64,000 bases of DNA from the NCBI RefSeq assembly GCF_000397205.1, contig NC_021237.1, forward strand, positions 2,171,001-2,235,000. Reading direction: 5' to 3'. Below, one piece after another: positions 18,025-29,084 of this stretch. How positions within the stretch are numbered: position 1 is the stretch's first letter; every line of letters begins with the position of its first letter. The DNA comes from Pseudomonas protegens CHA0 (GTDB lineage Bacteria > Pseudomonadota > Gammaproteobacteria > Pseudomonadales > Pseudomonadaceae). A model generated the notes under the pieces. That model was not told the DNA's origin. It saw only the letters and a program-made list of their open reading frames with translations, and made no database searches. Both the position numbers and the translations under genes were made by a program.

Positions 18025-19241
18025 TGAATCGCTCCGGGTTTCGTAGGCACCTCTTTGCCTTAGAATGAGGCCAATCAGGAGGTGCCATGAGCAACCCACG
18101 TTATCCCGAAGAATCCAAAATCCAAGCAGTCAATCAAGTGACCGAAAACAAGCTACCCGTTGCTGAGGTAGCTGCCCGTCTCGGCGTGTCGACGCATAGC
18201 CTCTATGCCTGAATAAAGCGCTACAGCAAACCTCAAGTAGAACGGCAGCAGGATGATGATCAGCACGCTGAATTGCGTCGCCTGCGAGCGGAATTCAAGC
18301 GCGTCACTGAAGAGCAGGCATATTAAAAAAGTCCGCCGCATACTTTGCCAAGGAGTGCGGCTGAAGTACGCCTTTATCAAGCTGCGCGCGGGCGACTATT
18401 CGATTCGACGGCTTTGCCTGGCGCTGAAAGTCCATCCCAGCGGTTATTACGCCTGGCTGGCTGAGCCGCAATCTGTACGTGCCAAAGACGACCAGCGACT
18501 GGTGGGTTTGATCAAGCATTTCTGGCTGGAGAGCGGCGGCGTTTATGGCTGTCGCAAAATCCATGACGATCTGCGCGAGGTCGGTGAAGACTGTGGTCGG
18601 CACCGTGTGGCGAGGCTAATGCGTCTTGCGGGACTGCGCTCTCAGACAGGTTATCGACGTCGCCCGGTAAAGTACGGCGGTAAGCCAGCGGTCGCCTCGC
18701 CCAATTTGCTGAAGCGCCAGTTCGATGCCGTAGAACCCAACAAAGTTTGGGGCATCGACATCACCTACATTCGCACGTATGAAGGCTGGTTGTATTTGGT
18801 GGTGGTGCTGGATCTGTTTTCTCGTCAGGTCGTTGGCTGGTCAATGAAGTCGCAGATGACCAGTGATCTAGCTATTGATGCGTTGTTGATGGCGGTTTGG
18901 AGGCGTAAACCGAAGCAAGAGGTGATGGTTCATTTCGGCCAGGTAGCCAGTACAGCAGCTCCGATTGGCGCAGCTTTAATTTGATTGCCAGCATGAGTCG
19001 CCGAGGCAACTGTCATGACAATGCTGTGGCCGGGAGCTATTTCCAGCTTCTGAAACGGGAACGGATCAGGCGGAAAACCTACACCACGCGGGAAGATGCT
19101 CGTAGTGATGTGTTCGATTACATCGAGATGTTCTACAACGTTAAACGTCGGCATGGCTTCAACAAACAACTGTCGCCGGTAGAGTTTGAAAAGCGTTACG
19201 CAATGAGTTTGCAAGGTGTCTAGAGAGTCCGGGGCGATTTA
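18025..19241 (+). mobile_element. Degenerate IS3-family insertion sequence
   Basis: A 1.2-kb IS3-type element is bounded by imperfect inverted repeats: TGAATCGCTCCGG at 18025 and TAAATCGCCCCGG reading inward from 19241. It contains orfA with a good AGGAGG site and an orfB of the IS3 integrase type, both broken. Flanking trinucleotides (ATG left, ATT right) do not form a clean target duplication. It is an old relic separating the acyltransferase gene from the gtr-like operon. Confidence 0.82.
18087..19223 (+). pseudogene. Inactivated IS3-family transposase (orfA and orfB)
   Basis: orfA starts at 18087 with a helix-turn-helix (VAARLGVSTHSLYA) but stops at TGA 18210-18212, where relatives have tryptophan (LYA*IKRY), and shifts frame near 18316. 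orfB resumes with KYAFIKLRAGDYSIRRLCLA, keeps the first catalytic Asp (WGIDITYIRT), then loses frame near 18943 through one missing base. The second catalytic Asp is changed (VHFGQ where relatives have HSDQG), and the Glu is replaced by Gly (NAVAGSYFQLL instead of NAVAES). A few codons are also missing just before NLIASMSRRGN. It ends at 19223. Two of the three DDE residues are gone, so the protein cannot be active even if the frames were restored. Confidence 0.85.
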
Positions 19242-19466
19242 ATTTTATTCTCGGGAGGCCGTGAGCAATAGGAGCAACCGTTAGGAGGTGGTTCTCCCCA
19301 GAGTGCGAAACTTTATCACATGAGTAATCGTGAGCACTGCTGCTTACTCTACCCGGCTCTGATCCCGTGGGGGGGCAGGGCCGGGCTTTAATCGGATCTA
19401 AAGATCTGTGGGGGACGAGCACTGCCTTCAGCTGGATCTCTGGCCGTTAGGGGGCAACGCTCGCCA

Positions 19467-21896
19467 TCAAAGCGGAATAGTGCAACTGATGTTAGAGAAC
19501 CAGGCATTGCCATCCTGTACCAGAGCGAATCGTAACTGTGATGATTCGGTCTTGCTAGCGCTCGGTAACTGGAGGGCACTGAGAGGGACTGTTAGCGTCT
19601 CGCTTTCGCCCGGCGGTAGAACGCGATTACTCGATGCACGATATCCATTGTCCCATTGAGTGACTGCTCCATCTGTTCTTTCAATGTGATATCCGATTTT
19701 TATCGGGAATTGTCCTGCCCCTATGCTCCAGTTGAAGTTACTTTCATTGGTTAAAGTCAATGTCAGGTTTTTATATGAAGATGTACCTTCTTCTCGGGTG
19801 CAGGAGAGACTGCCTTTCATGGCTTCAAGTGGAGTAATCGCAGAATCACCCGTGCCCTTTGTTAATACTGATCCGTCCAGAAATAATTCTGGGTGCGTCT
19901 TGTTGTCGACAGTAACTGGGATGTTTCCAGGGTAACTATGGATAAAGGCGACAAGCATGTCCCGGTTTAACAATATAGGGTAAAGATTTTTGTTTGCCGC
20001 TTCTTTTGAATTGATTTCAATAGTGCTGATATTTTTGTAGTCAGGTTCGTAGTGTATACGGTATCCAGGATCATCCAGGAGTGCGTAGGCAAGATTGCTC
20101 GCGTCGTCCTCGACTACCTTGTAGTTACGCGCCTGTAAGGTTTGGTGAATTGCCGAATACTCCTCGCCTTTGACGACAGTTCGGTCGATTACAATAGATT
20201 TGAAACCCAATGCTTCGATTTCGGTCAGTTGTTGCGTGAAAGTGAGTTTAGATATCCTGTAATTCCAGTCATCTGCTGGGCTATTTTTCGCGCCACCATT
20301 GCTCCAGTGAATTGTGTGTGAGTTTAGGTAAAGGCGGACTTGGGAAAAAGCGCCCCACCCGTAGTAAGGGCTTTCGCGTAAATATTGAGCGTAAGGGTAT
20401 TGATAGACCATTGAGTTTTTTGGAATGGTCTGTTCTAACTGGCTAACGAAATTGCGCTCTGCTTTATACTGATCTGCAAAGGGTTGATTTCTGCGGTTCG
20501 AAGTCGCAGGGATCTGATCGAACAGTCCTACGATAGTAATAGTTAGAATCAGTACTGAAGCGATCATTCGTCCTTTTTGTTCTTTGCGATCTCGCCATCC
20601 ATCAGCTATTCGGGCGCCGAATAATAGTAGGAAGAAAATAAGGAGTACGGCGAAACGATCATAGGCACGGATGGTAGGGAATATCAAAGCTATCAGAGTG
20701 CCAATGCCTCCAAATATGCAGCACAGCAATGAAAATAGGATTAAGGGGAGTAGGGTGTCGATCAAGCTCAATTGATTATTGGTTGTGGCGGAGGTGTCAG
20801 CTTTTCTGAGTATGGGAAGTGCTAGAGCGGTGAGTGCTGCCGCAAGTAATAGTGATCCCAAAAGGCCGAGAGAGACTGCGGCAACGGATGAGTATTTTCT
20901 TGCGGCGGTATTAGAGCTTAGGATTTTCTCTCCTGCTTTTGCGATTGACGGTATTCTATGATTGGTGGCGGGAGCGATAAGTTGCTTCAGGCTTGTGCTA
21001 TAAACTTCAGCCTCAAAAGGGTGCTTTATCAACACGGGATCCGCTGTATTTCCCGTGGGGTAAAACTCACTGTGATGATTTTTTTTGTAAGTGTAGAGTG
21101 GTAGCTGTATCAGTAATGACGCTGCGACAAGCAGCAAAATATAGATGGTAGAGGGGGTAAGCAGGATAGGTTTTTTCCAGTCCACCAATACAGCTCGGGC
21201 ACCAGCTGAAAATCCGAGTGTGAGTAGTATGAAAAACGCGTAGTACCCATCGGATATCGCTATGAGTAAAATGAAAAGTGCGCCGAGCAGAAAAAAACGA
21301 TCAGTTATAAGTTTTTTGGGGGCTGCCAAAAGTATGTGATCAAATTTTCCCTGTAGAGTCCATATTACAGAAACGAGGGCAAGAGGAACTATGAAATAAT
21401 TGGGTATAAAAGAGTAAATGAGAAAATTTATTCTGAAGGTAGTAAAGGCAAATAGGAAGGCGACACAAACCCCGCAGAGCCTAGAGATATTAAGCAGTCT
21501 GCAAGCAGTGAAAGATGTGAGTGCGATCAATGAAAAGTTTAGCAGGTAGTAGAATTGCTGAAGGTAAATTGGGTCTTTGATAAAAAAGTTTAGACCCAGC
21601 ATGATGACTGAGTGCAGTGCGCTGGTTTGTGCGGCGGCATTGTGATGCCAGCTTGCAACTTCTGGTGCTCCTAGGAATGGATTGCTAAGCACCCATCCCG
21701 TATCGGTTAATACTTTCGTCAGGGTCAATTGCCATATGTCATCCCCATTTCCATATATCATAGGGATCGACATGTCCCAATGGTTAAGCCCTAGAACATA
21801 GTAGCCTAGCACCATCGGTAGAATTATCAGAAGGCCAATGTAAATTCCCAGTTTTTTTAGTAATGGCTTTTTGTTTTGGCGCAATGCTTCTTGCAT
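19467..21896 (-). CDS. Large polytopic GT-C-like glycosyltransferase (GtrC-type candidate)
   Basis: 809 residues. About eleven hydrophobic segments occupy residues 15-470. The first extracytoplasmic loop has the acidic motif YGNGDDIWQ followed by WVLSNPFLGAPE, as in GT-C enzymes that use polyprenyl-phosphate sugars. A periplasmic region follows. The last ~115 residues form a beta-rich Ig-like domain with LVQDGNAWF. The neighbours gtrA and gtrB are the flippase and lipid-sugar synthase of O-antigen glycosylation, so this is most likely the serotype-specific periplasmic transferase, much longer than phage GtrC. It is low in GC even for the island and last in the galE-gtrB-methyltransferase-gtrA operon. 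Acceptor and linkage are unknown. Confidence 0.68.
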   Translation of the reverse strand: MQEALRQNKKPLLKKLGIYIGLLIILPMVLGYYVLGLNHWDMSIPMIYGNGDDIWQLTLTKVLTDTGWVLSNPFLGAPEVASWHHNAAAQTSALHSVIMLGLNFFIKDPIYLQQFYYLLNFSLIALTSFTACRLLNISRLCGVCVAFLFAFTTFRINFLIYSFIPNYFIVPLALVSVIWTLQGKFDHILLAAPKKLITDRFFLLGALFILLIAISDGYYAFFILLTLGFSAGARAVLVDWKKPILLTPSTIYILLLVAASLLIQLPLYTYKKNHHSEFYPTGNTADPVLIKHPFEAEVYSTSLKQLIAPATNHRIPSIAKAGEKILSSNTAARKYSSVAAVSLGLLGSLLLAAALTALALPILRKADTSATTNNQLSLIDTLLPLILFSLLCCIFGGIGTLIALIFPTIRAYDRFAVLLIFFLLLFGARIADGWRDRKEQKGRMIASVLILTITIVGLFDQIPATSNRRNQPFADQYKAERNFVSQLEQTIPKNSMVYQYPYAQYLRESPYYGWGAFSQVRLYLNSHTIHWSNGGAKNSPADDWNYRISKLTFTQQLTEIEALGFKSIVIDRTVVKGEEYSAIHQTLQARNYKVVEDDASNLAYALLDDPGYRIHYEPDYKNISTIEINSKEAANKNLYPILLNRDMLVAFIHSYPGNIPVTVDNKTHPELFLDGSVLTKGTGDSAITPLEAMKGSLSCTREEGTSSYKNLTLTLTNESNFNWSIGAGQFPIKIGYHIERTDGAVTQWDNGYRASSNRVLPPGESETLTVPLSALQLPSASKTESSQLRFALVQDGNAWFSNISCTIPL

Positions 21897-21919
21897 CCTG
21901 GAATGTACCTTGTGTTTTT

Positions 21920-22309
21920 TTAACTTGCGTTATTTTTGAAGATGAATAATTTGCAGGCGATGAACATCACGGTGCTGTAAATTACTATTCCACAGAGTTG
22001 CGCAATGTAAGGATTGATTTTCAGGGCGTTTAACGCGAGTAACACTGCAGCTGCGTTCAATAAATAGGCGATAATGGCGCACAGTATATATTTAGGGAAC
22101 GAGTGCCTCGCAGGGTTCGTGCTTTTAAATGTCCAGATGCTATTCAGGATAAAGCTAATGGCCAAGCCTACGGCATAACCCACAGCATTAGCCGTCAGCG
22201 GGCCGAGGGATGTAAAGTACATGATTGCATAGATAGCGGCCAAACCTGTCAGCGTGTTTAACACGCCGACAAGTAAGAATTTCATCGTCTGAATGGCCAG
22301 TGCAATCAT
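21920..22309 (-). CDS. gtrA: GtrA-family lipid-linked sugar flippase
   Basis: 129 residues with four membrane segments and the GtrA pattern: MKFLLVGVLNTLTGLAAIY, GYAVGLAISFILNSIWTF (the N-x-x-W-T-F signature), and a C-terminal KLFIFK. GtrA proteins flip undecaprenyl-phosphate-sugar from the cytoplasmic to the periplasmic face. The start is ATG at 22309, overlapping the methyltransferase stop as ATGA; the longer frame to 22357 is a shadow of that overlap. It lies between the methyltransferase and the large transferase gene. Confidence 0.88.
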   Translation of the reverse strand: MIALAIQTMKFLLVGVLNTLTGLAAIYAIMYFTSLGPLTANAVGYAVGLAISFILNSIWTFKSTNPARHSFPKYILCAIIAYLLNAAAVLLALNALKINPYIAQLCGIVIYSTVMFIACKLFIFKNNAS

Positions 22310-23034
22310 TCTGGCGCTCGCGCAGACATACGGTACTGAGCACCTAGTGCGAGCCAATTCAACTTCCGCTCCAGCGGGCGCAGATAGCTCAAGAAGGCCG
22401 GAAAGAAAAGTTTGTAGTCAACGCTGGGTTTTGCCCAGCCACCGGCAGTTGCGCGTTTCGCCATAGTCCGCCCCAGAATCAGTTTTGCGTTTACATCAAG
22501 GGGGCAGGTGTTCACCGCTTTTACGGTCAGTGGATTCAGCGGGTTATGCTCATATATCGTTAGAATTCCTCCTGGTTTGGTGATGCGTAGCAACTCCTTT
22601 AACCAGTGATCATGGTCTTCGTGCGGTATATGGTGAAAGACGCAAGCTGTGAATACGATATCCTGGCTGTGTGTAGGCAAAGGGATAGTGTTTTCAATCT
22701 GTACGTATCTTTCGTCACCGGGGAATCTGATTTTTGCGATTTCAATACTGCGAGATGAGACATCCCCGCAAGTAATCGCACTGCCAGGGAAATATTTTCT
22801 GAAGAAGGGTAATGAGTTTCCGATACCGCTGCCGAAGTCAAAAACAGAGGCCGAGGGCAGTTTTTGATCTGCTACTAGCGCTGCCAAGTCTGCAATTTTG
22901 TATTCAGAAAAAAACTCCGGGTTTTCGCCGGTAATTGCGACGTTCTCTTTATGCTGATCATGGTACTCGTCAGCAAGTAGATCGAATTCGGCACGTACGC
23001 GTTGATCTTTATCCGGGTTGATATTATCGCTCAA
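22306..23034 (-). CDS. Class I SAM-dependent methyltransferase
   Basis: 242 residues. Motif I is VFDFGSGIGNSLPFF, then TCGDVSSRSIEIA, DIVFTACVFHHIPHEDH and RITKPGGILTIYEHNP, the Methyltransf_11/25 order. The start is best placed at TTG 23034, eight bases after AAGGAG and overlapping the gtrB stop as TTGA; an upstream ATG at 23220 lies inside gtrB without a ribosome site. No membrane segment is seen. It is coupled on both sides (gtrB before, gtrA after), so it probably acts on the lipid-linked sugar or the donor before flipping. Methylation of a gtr-type substrate would be unusual. Confidence 0.8.
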   Translation of the reverse strand: MSDNINPDKDQRVRAEFDLLADEYHDQHKENVAITGENPEFFSEYKIADLAALVADQKLPSASVFDFGSGIGNSLPFFRKYFPGSAITCGDVSSRSIEIAKIRFPGDERYVQIENTIPLPTHSQDIVFTACVFHHIPHEDHDHWLKELLRITKPGGILTIYEHNPLNPLTVKAVNTCPLDVNAKLILGRTMAKRATAGGWAKPSVDYKLFFPAFLSYLRPLERKLNWLALGAQYRMSARAPE

Positions 23035-24008
23035 TTCGATGTCTCCTTGTTGGGCTCCGTTTTGATCTCCTTGTCCAGAGATGAGACTATCTCTTGAATA
23101 ATAAACAAAGGTCGGCCTTTGGTTTCTATATAGAGTCTTCCCAAATACTCTCCCATGACACCAGCAACAAATAACTGCATGCTGCCCAGCGCCAGCATGA
23201 TCACTGCCAGGGATGTCCATCCTTCTACACTGTTGCCTGTGAAGTAGTGAAGCAACACATAACCCAATAGCAGTACTGTGGCCGCCCCGAAGCCAATGCC
23301 TAAATACGATGCCATGCGCAAAGGGCGTACAGAGAATCCGGTGATTGCATCTATTGCAAACTTAATCATCTTCGACAACGGGTACTTTGTTTCCCCGGCG
23401 AATCGTGCTGCGCGCTCATAGGGAAGGGCTTCTTGCTTAAGACCGATCCAACTGACCATTCCGCGAATAAAGCGATGATGCTCAGGCATTCCGTTCAGCA
23501 AGTCGACGGCTCGACGACTCATCAGGCGGAAGTCCCCGGTATCTGCAGGGATGTCGATGTCTACCATCCGGTTAAGCATGCGATAGAAGAAGTGAGCCGA
23601 AGCCTTTTTGAACATCGTCTCGCCGTCGCGTTTAATCCGCTGGCCGTAGACAACGTCGCATCCGTGGTCCATTCGTTCCATCATTTTTGATAGCAGTTCT
23701 GGAGGATCCTGAAGGTCGGCGTCGAGGATGAAAACCCGATTGCCCCGACAGAGTTGCAAGCCGGCTGACAATGCAAGTTGATGACCATGGTTGCGTGAGA
23801 GATTGATGGCAACCACGCGGCGATCAATTTGCGACAGATCCTGCATGATTTTCCACGTTGAATCCCTGGATCCATCATTGATCAGGACGAGTTCGTAGTC
23901 ATCGTTAAGTTGCTCTGTACAGACGGCGGTAACTCGTCGGTGCAACTCGAGAATCCCGTCTTCCTCGTTATAACAAGGAATGACTACAGATAATGTTGGC
24001 CCTGCCAT
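23031..24008 (-). CDS. gtrB: GtrB-type undecaprenyl-phosphate glycosyltransferase
   Basis: 325 residues of the DPM1-like GT2 group. The N-terminal catalytic domain has LSVVIPCYNEEDGILELHRR, LINDGSRDSTW and the DxD region ILDADLQDPPELL. Two TM helices at about 230-290 anchor it to the membrane. It transfers a hexose from UDP-hexose to undecaprenyl phosphate on the cytoplasmic face. Because galE lies 39 bases upstream, the sugar may be galactose rather than the usual glucose. It begins at ATG 24008 after AAGGATG. Homologues include GtrB and ArnC-like enzymes; absence of other arn genes favours GtrB. Confidence 0.9.
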   Translation of the reverse strand: MAGPTLSVVIPCYNEEDGILELHRRVTAVCTEQLNDDYELVLINDGSRDSTWKIMQDLSQIDRRVVAINLSRNHGHQLALSAGLQLCRGNRVFILDADLQDPPELLSKMMERMDHGCDVVYGQRIKRDGETMFKKASAHFFYRMLNRMVDIDIPADTGDFRLMSRRAVDLLNGMPEHHRFIRGMVSWIGLKQEALPYERAARFAGETKYPLSKMIKFAIDAITGFSVRPLRMASYLGIGFGAATVLLLGYVLLHYFTGNSVEGWTSLAVIMLALGSMQLFVAGVMGEYLGRLYIETKGRPLFIIQEIVSSLDKEIKTEPNKETSN

Positions 24009-24047
24009 TGATTCATCCTTAATTCTGAAAAGATTGCGTCATTTGCG

Positions 24048-25028
24048 TTACATGGACGAATGCCATGCATAGGCATGGGCAATGATATCGTCTAGAGCAG
24101 GGTAACGTGGGGTCCAGTTCAAAGCCTTCCTTGCCTGTGCGGAGTCCGCGACGAGCACTGATGGGTCGCCCATGCGCCTGGCTACAAACTCATGAGGAAC
24201 TGCCTGGCGAGTGATTCGTTGCACGCTATTCAGAACATCTTTAACGCTATAGCCGGCGCCGTTCCCCAGGTTCAGCTTCAGGGAGTCGCCCTGATTTCGC
24301 AAATGATTCAATGCCGACAGGTGGGCGGCGGCTATGTCGCAGACGTGAATGTAGTCGCGCACGCATGTGCCATCGGCAGTTGAATAGTCATCGCCAAAAA
24401 TTTTCAGCGAAGGGCCGTTGCCCAGGGCGGCATTGATTGCCAAAGGTATCAAGTGCGTTTCCGGCTCATGGCGCTCGCCTAGCGAACCGTCTGGTTGAGC
24501 GCCTGCAGCGTTAAAGTACCGCAGGCACACGTGACGTATACCGTAGGCCTGTTCGTAATCAGGTAGAACCTGCTCGACTGCGAGCTTGGATCGGCCATAA
24601 GGATTTATCGGAACGGTTTGGTGAGCCTCGCAAATAGCGCCGTTGGTAGGGCTCCCAAAAATGGCCGCAGTAGATGAAAATATGAAGTTCTTGATCTGAT
24701 GGTGCGCCATGCTCGCCAGCAAGGCGAGGGTCTTGCTCAGATTGTTCTCGTAATACTTCGCAGGCTGCAGGACCGATTCCCCCACTTGAATGTAGGAAGC
24801 AAAATGCATTACTGCGTCGATCTCATGTTCCTGAAAAATTTGCTCGAGGAGTTCGCGATTACCAGCGTCCCCGACAATAAGAGGCACGCTCTGAGGCACG
24901 GTGTCGGCAAACCCGGAACTCAGGTCGTCGAGCACGACGGCTCCCAAGCCCTCTTCAGTCAGCATTCTCACCATGTGAGAACCTATATAACCGGCGCCCC
25001 CAATAACCAGTACGTTTTTCGCCGTCAC
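24048..25028 (-). CDS. galE: UDP-glucose 4-epimerase
   Basis: 326-residue extended SDR. NAD motif GGAGYIGSHMV (10-20), FSSTAAIFG with the catalytic Ser/Thr, YGRSK (Y-x3-K) and LRYFNAAGAQPDGSLGE are diagnostic of GalE. It interconverts UDP-glucose and UDP-galactose (or the GlcNAc/GalNAc forms) in the cytoplasm. It is the first gene of the gtr-like operon, and its promoter should be in 25029-25169. Its presence suggests the operon brings its own donor supply, so the transferred sugar is probably galactose-type. It marks the right end of the AT-rich island. Confidence 0.93.
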   Translation of the reverse strand: MTAKNVLVIGGAGYIGSHMVRMLTEEGLGAVVLDDLSSGFADTVPQSVPLIVGDAGNRELLEQIFQEHEIDAVMHFASYIQVGESVLQPAKYYENNLSKTLALLASMAHHQIKNFIFSSTAAIFGSPTNGAICEAHQTVPINPYGRSKLAVEQVLPDYEQAYGIRHVCLRYFNAAGAQPDGSLGERHEPETHLIPLAINAALGNGPSLKIFGDDYSTADGTCVRDYIHVCDIAAAHLSALNHLRNQGDSLKLNLGNGAGYSVKDVLNSVQRITRQAVPHEFVARRMGDPSVLVADSAQARKALNWTPRYPALDDIIAHAYAWHSSM

Positions 25029-25169
25029 ACCGCCTCTCCTTCGATGGCTTAGAGTCCGTTTTGCACATTCAATAAAATGGCGCTTGTTAATCCTTCTGAC
25101 ACTATATCAATCTTGGTGCGTGCCTGGGCCTTGCAGCATGCGCTTTGAACGTTTTTTGACGCTGCAGGT

Positions 25170-25958
25170 TCAAGCCAACATCGGATAAGTAAACAACCCA
25201 AAATGCAGCAAATTCAGCCCGAAATGCGTAACAACCGCGGCCCCCAACCCCCCGAACCGATACGCTAGTCCATACCCGACGCCAGCAATAGTCGCCAGCA
25301 ACGTCCATTGCCATCCCGCACCTAAGTGCACCAACCCGAACAGCAACGCCGCCAAAAACAGCGCCAGATTCTCCCCATACGGCAACTGCTTGAACCGACG
25401 GCTTAACCCGCCCTGGATGTACCCGCGAAATAGCGCTTCCTCCACCAGCGTCACCAGAAGCAGGTTATTCAAAACCCATAGCCAAGCCTGTTCCGGCCAC
25501 TTCGGCGCCCAACTGATGACGCCCAACAACGCAGCGCCGCCCAATGCGGCAATTGCCGTCAGGGTCAACGCCAGCGCCATGGCACAGATCGACAGGCGCA
25601 GGGGGCGGCGTGCAACAATCCACGGGCATACCAGCAGCAGCCAGAAGCCGATCAGCGGCTTGTCCTGGTTCAGGTACAGGGAGAAGGGCACGGCATCGTC
25701 GGTGAAGCGTTGCGGGTCGATGGCCCGGCCATTGTAGAACCCAGGCAGCCAGTGCATGGCCAGGGCCAGGGCGAGCACCACGAACAGGCCGTGGCCCAGG
25801 TACTGGCCGACGCGGCTGCGTTGCTGGCGCACGGCAAAGCCGGCAGCCAACAGCAGCAAGATCGACAGGGCGGCCAGCAGGCCCAGTTGCCCGTAGCTCA
25901 GGGCCAGTGCGTAGCCAATGGAAAGAAGTGCCAGGTACATCCATGGCAGAGCAGTCAT
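25170..25958 (-). CDS. CPBP-family intramembrane metalloprotease (CAAX protease-like)
   Basis: 262 residues with about eight TM segments. The three CPBP motifs are present: VEEALFRGYIQG (EE-x3-R), FGLVHLG, and HFGLNLLHF near the C-terminus. These supply the glutamate and histidines for an Abi/CAAX-type membrane protease. The substrate is unknown. The start is ATG 25958 with AAGGA six bases upstream; the frame continues to 26093 without a ribosome site. GC-rich codon use marks the return to core genome. It is read in the same direction as acnA, which ends 177 bases upstream. Confidence 0.85.
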   Translation of the reverse strand: MTALPWMYLALLSIGYALALSYGQLGLLAALSILLLLAAGFAVRQQRSRVGQYLGHGLFVVLALALAMHWLPGFYNGRAIDPQRFTDDAVPFSLYLNQDKPLIGFWLLLVCPWIVARRPLRLSICAMALALTLTAIAALGGAALLGVISWAPKWPEQAWLWVLNNLLLVTLVEEALFRGYIQGGLSRRFKQLPYGENLALFLAALLFGLVHLGAGWQWTLLATIAGVGYGLAYRFGGLGAAVVTHFGLNLLHFGLFTYPMLA

Positions 25959-26096
25959 GGGGAATCCTTGTTGCGTAAGAATGGGTATTGCAGAGACGTA
26001 GTACTGCGCCGGATCTGTAGTCGCCATTGCGACCGGTGAGTCAGATTTGGCGGGGGCGCAGTATAACCGCCTCGTCCTGGCACGGCAGCCCAATGC

Positions 26097-26126
26097 AAAA
26101 CACCGCCCGAAGGCGGTGTTTTTTTC
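26097..26126. terminator. Terminator downstream of acnA
   Basis: Stem AACACCGCC / GGCGGTGTT with a tetraloop, just after the acnA stop codon. The minus strand (acnA direction) has a T4 run and the plus strand a T7 run. Confidence 0.75.
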
Positions 26127-26134
26127 AGGCAGCG

Positions 26135-28876
<2,742 letters not shown>

Positions 28877-29084
28877 TGAATGACTCCTTGTGGCCCGCAC
28901 GGCTACGGGCCTGTGATACGGACAGAGAGTTAACCTAGCTCTGTTTGGGGCTTATGGCTAATCACTGGACTGCTGGGCTCAGTCCAAGGTTCCGAACTCG
29001 GTTATCATGCGCCGGTTTTCGTGACAGGCTTTGCTACAGGGCAGGTTTGCGCATCGATTCATCGCCATTTGCCCAGGAGATTCA

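Noticed and set aside
18022..19244. Target-site duplication of the IS3 relic
   Set aside because: The flanking triplets ATG and ATT differ, so no duplication can be claimed.
24048..25028. galE as a core Leloir-pathway gene unrelated to the island
   Set aside because: No galKTM neighbours; it is AT-rich like the island and 39 bases before gtrB in the same direction.
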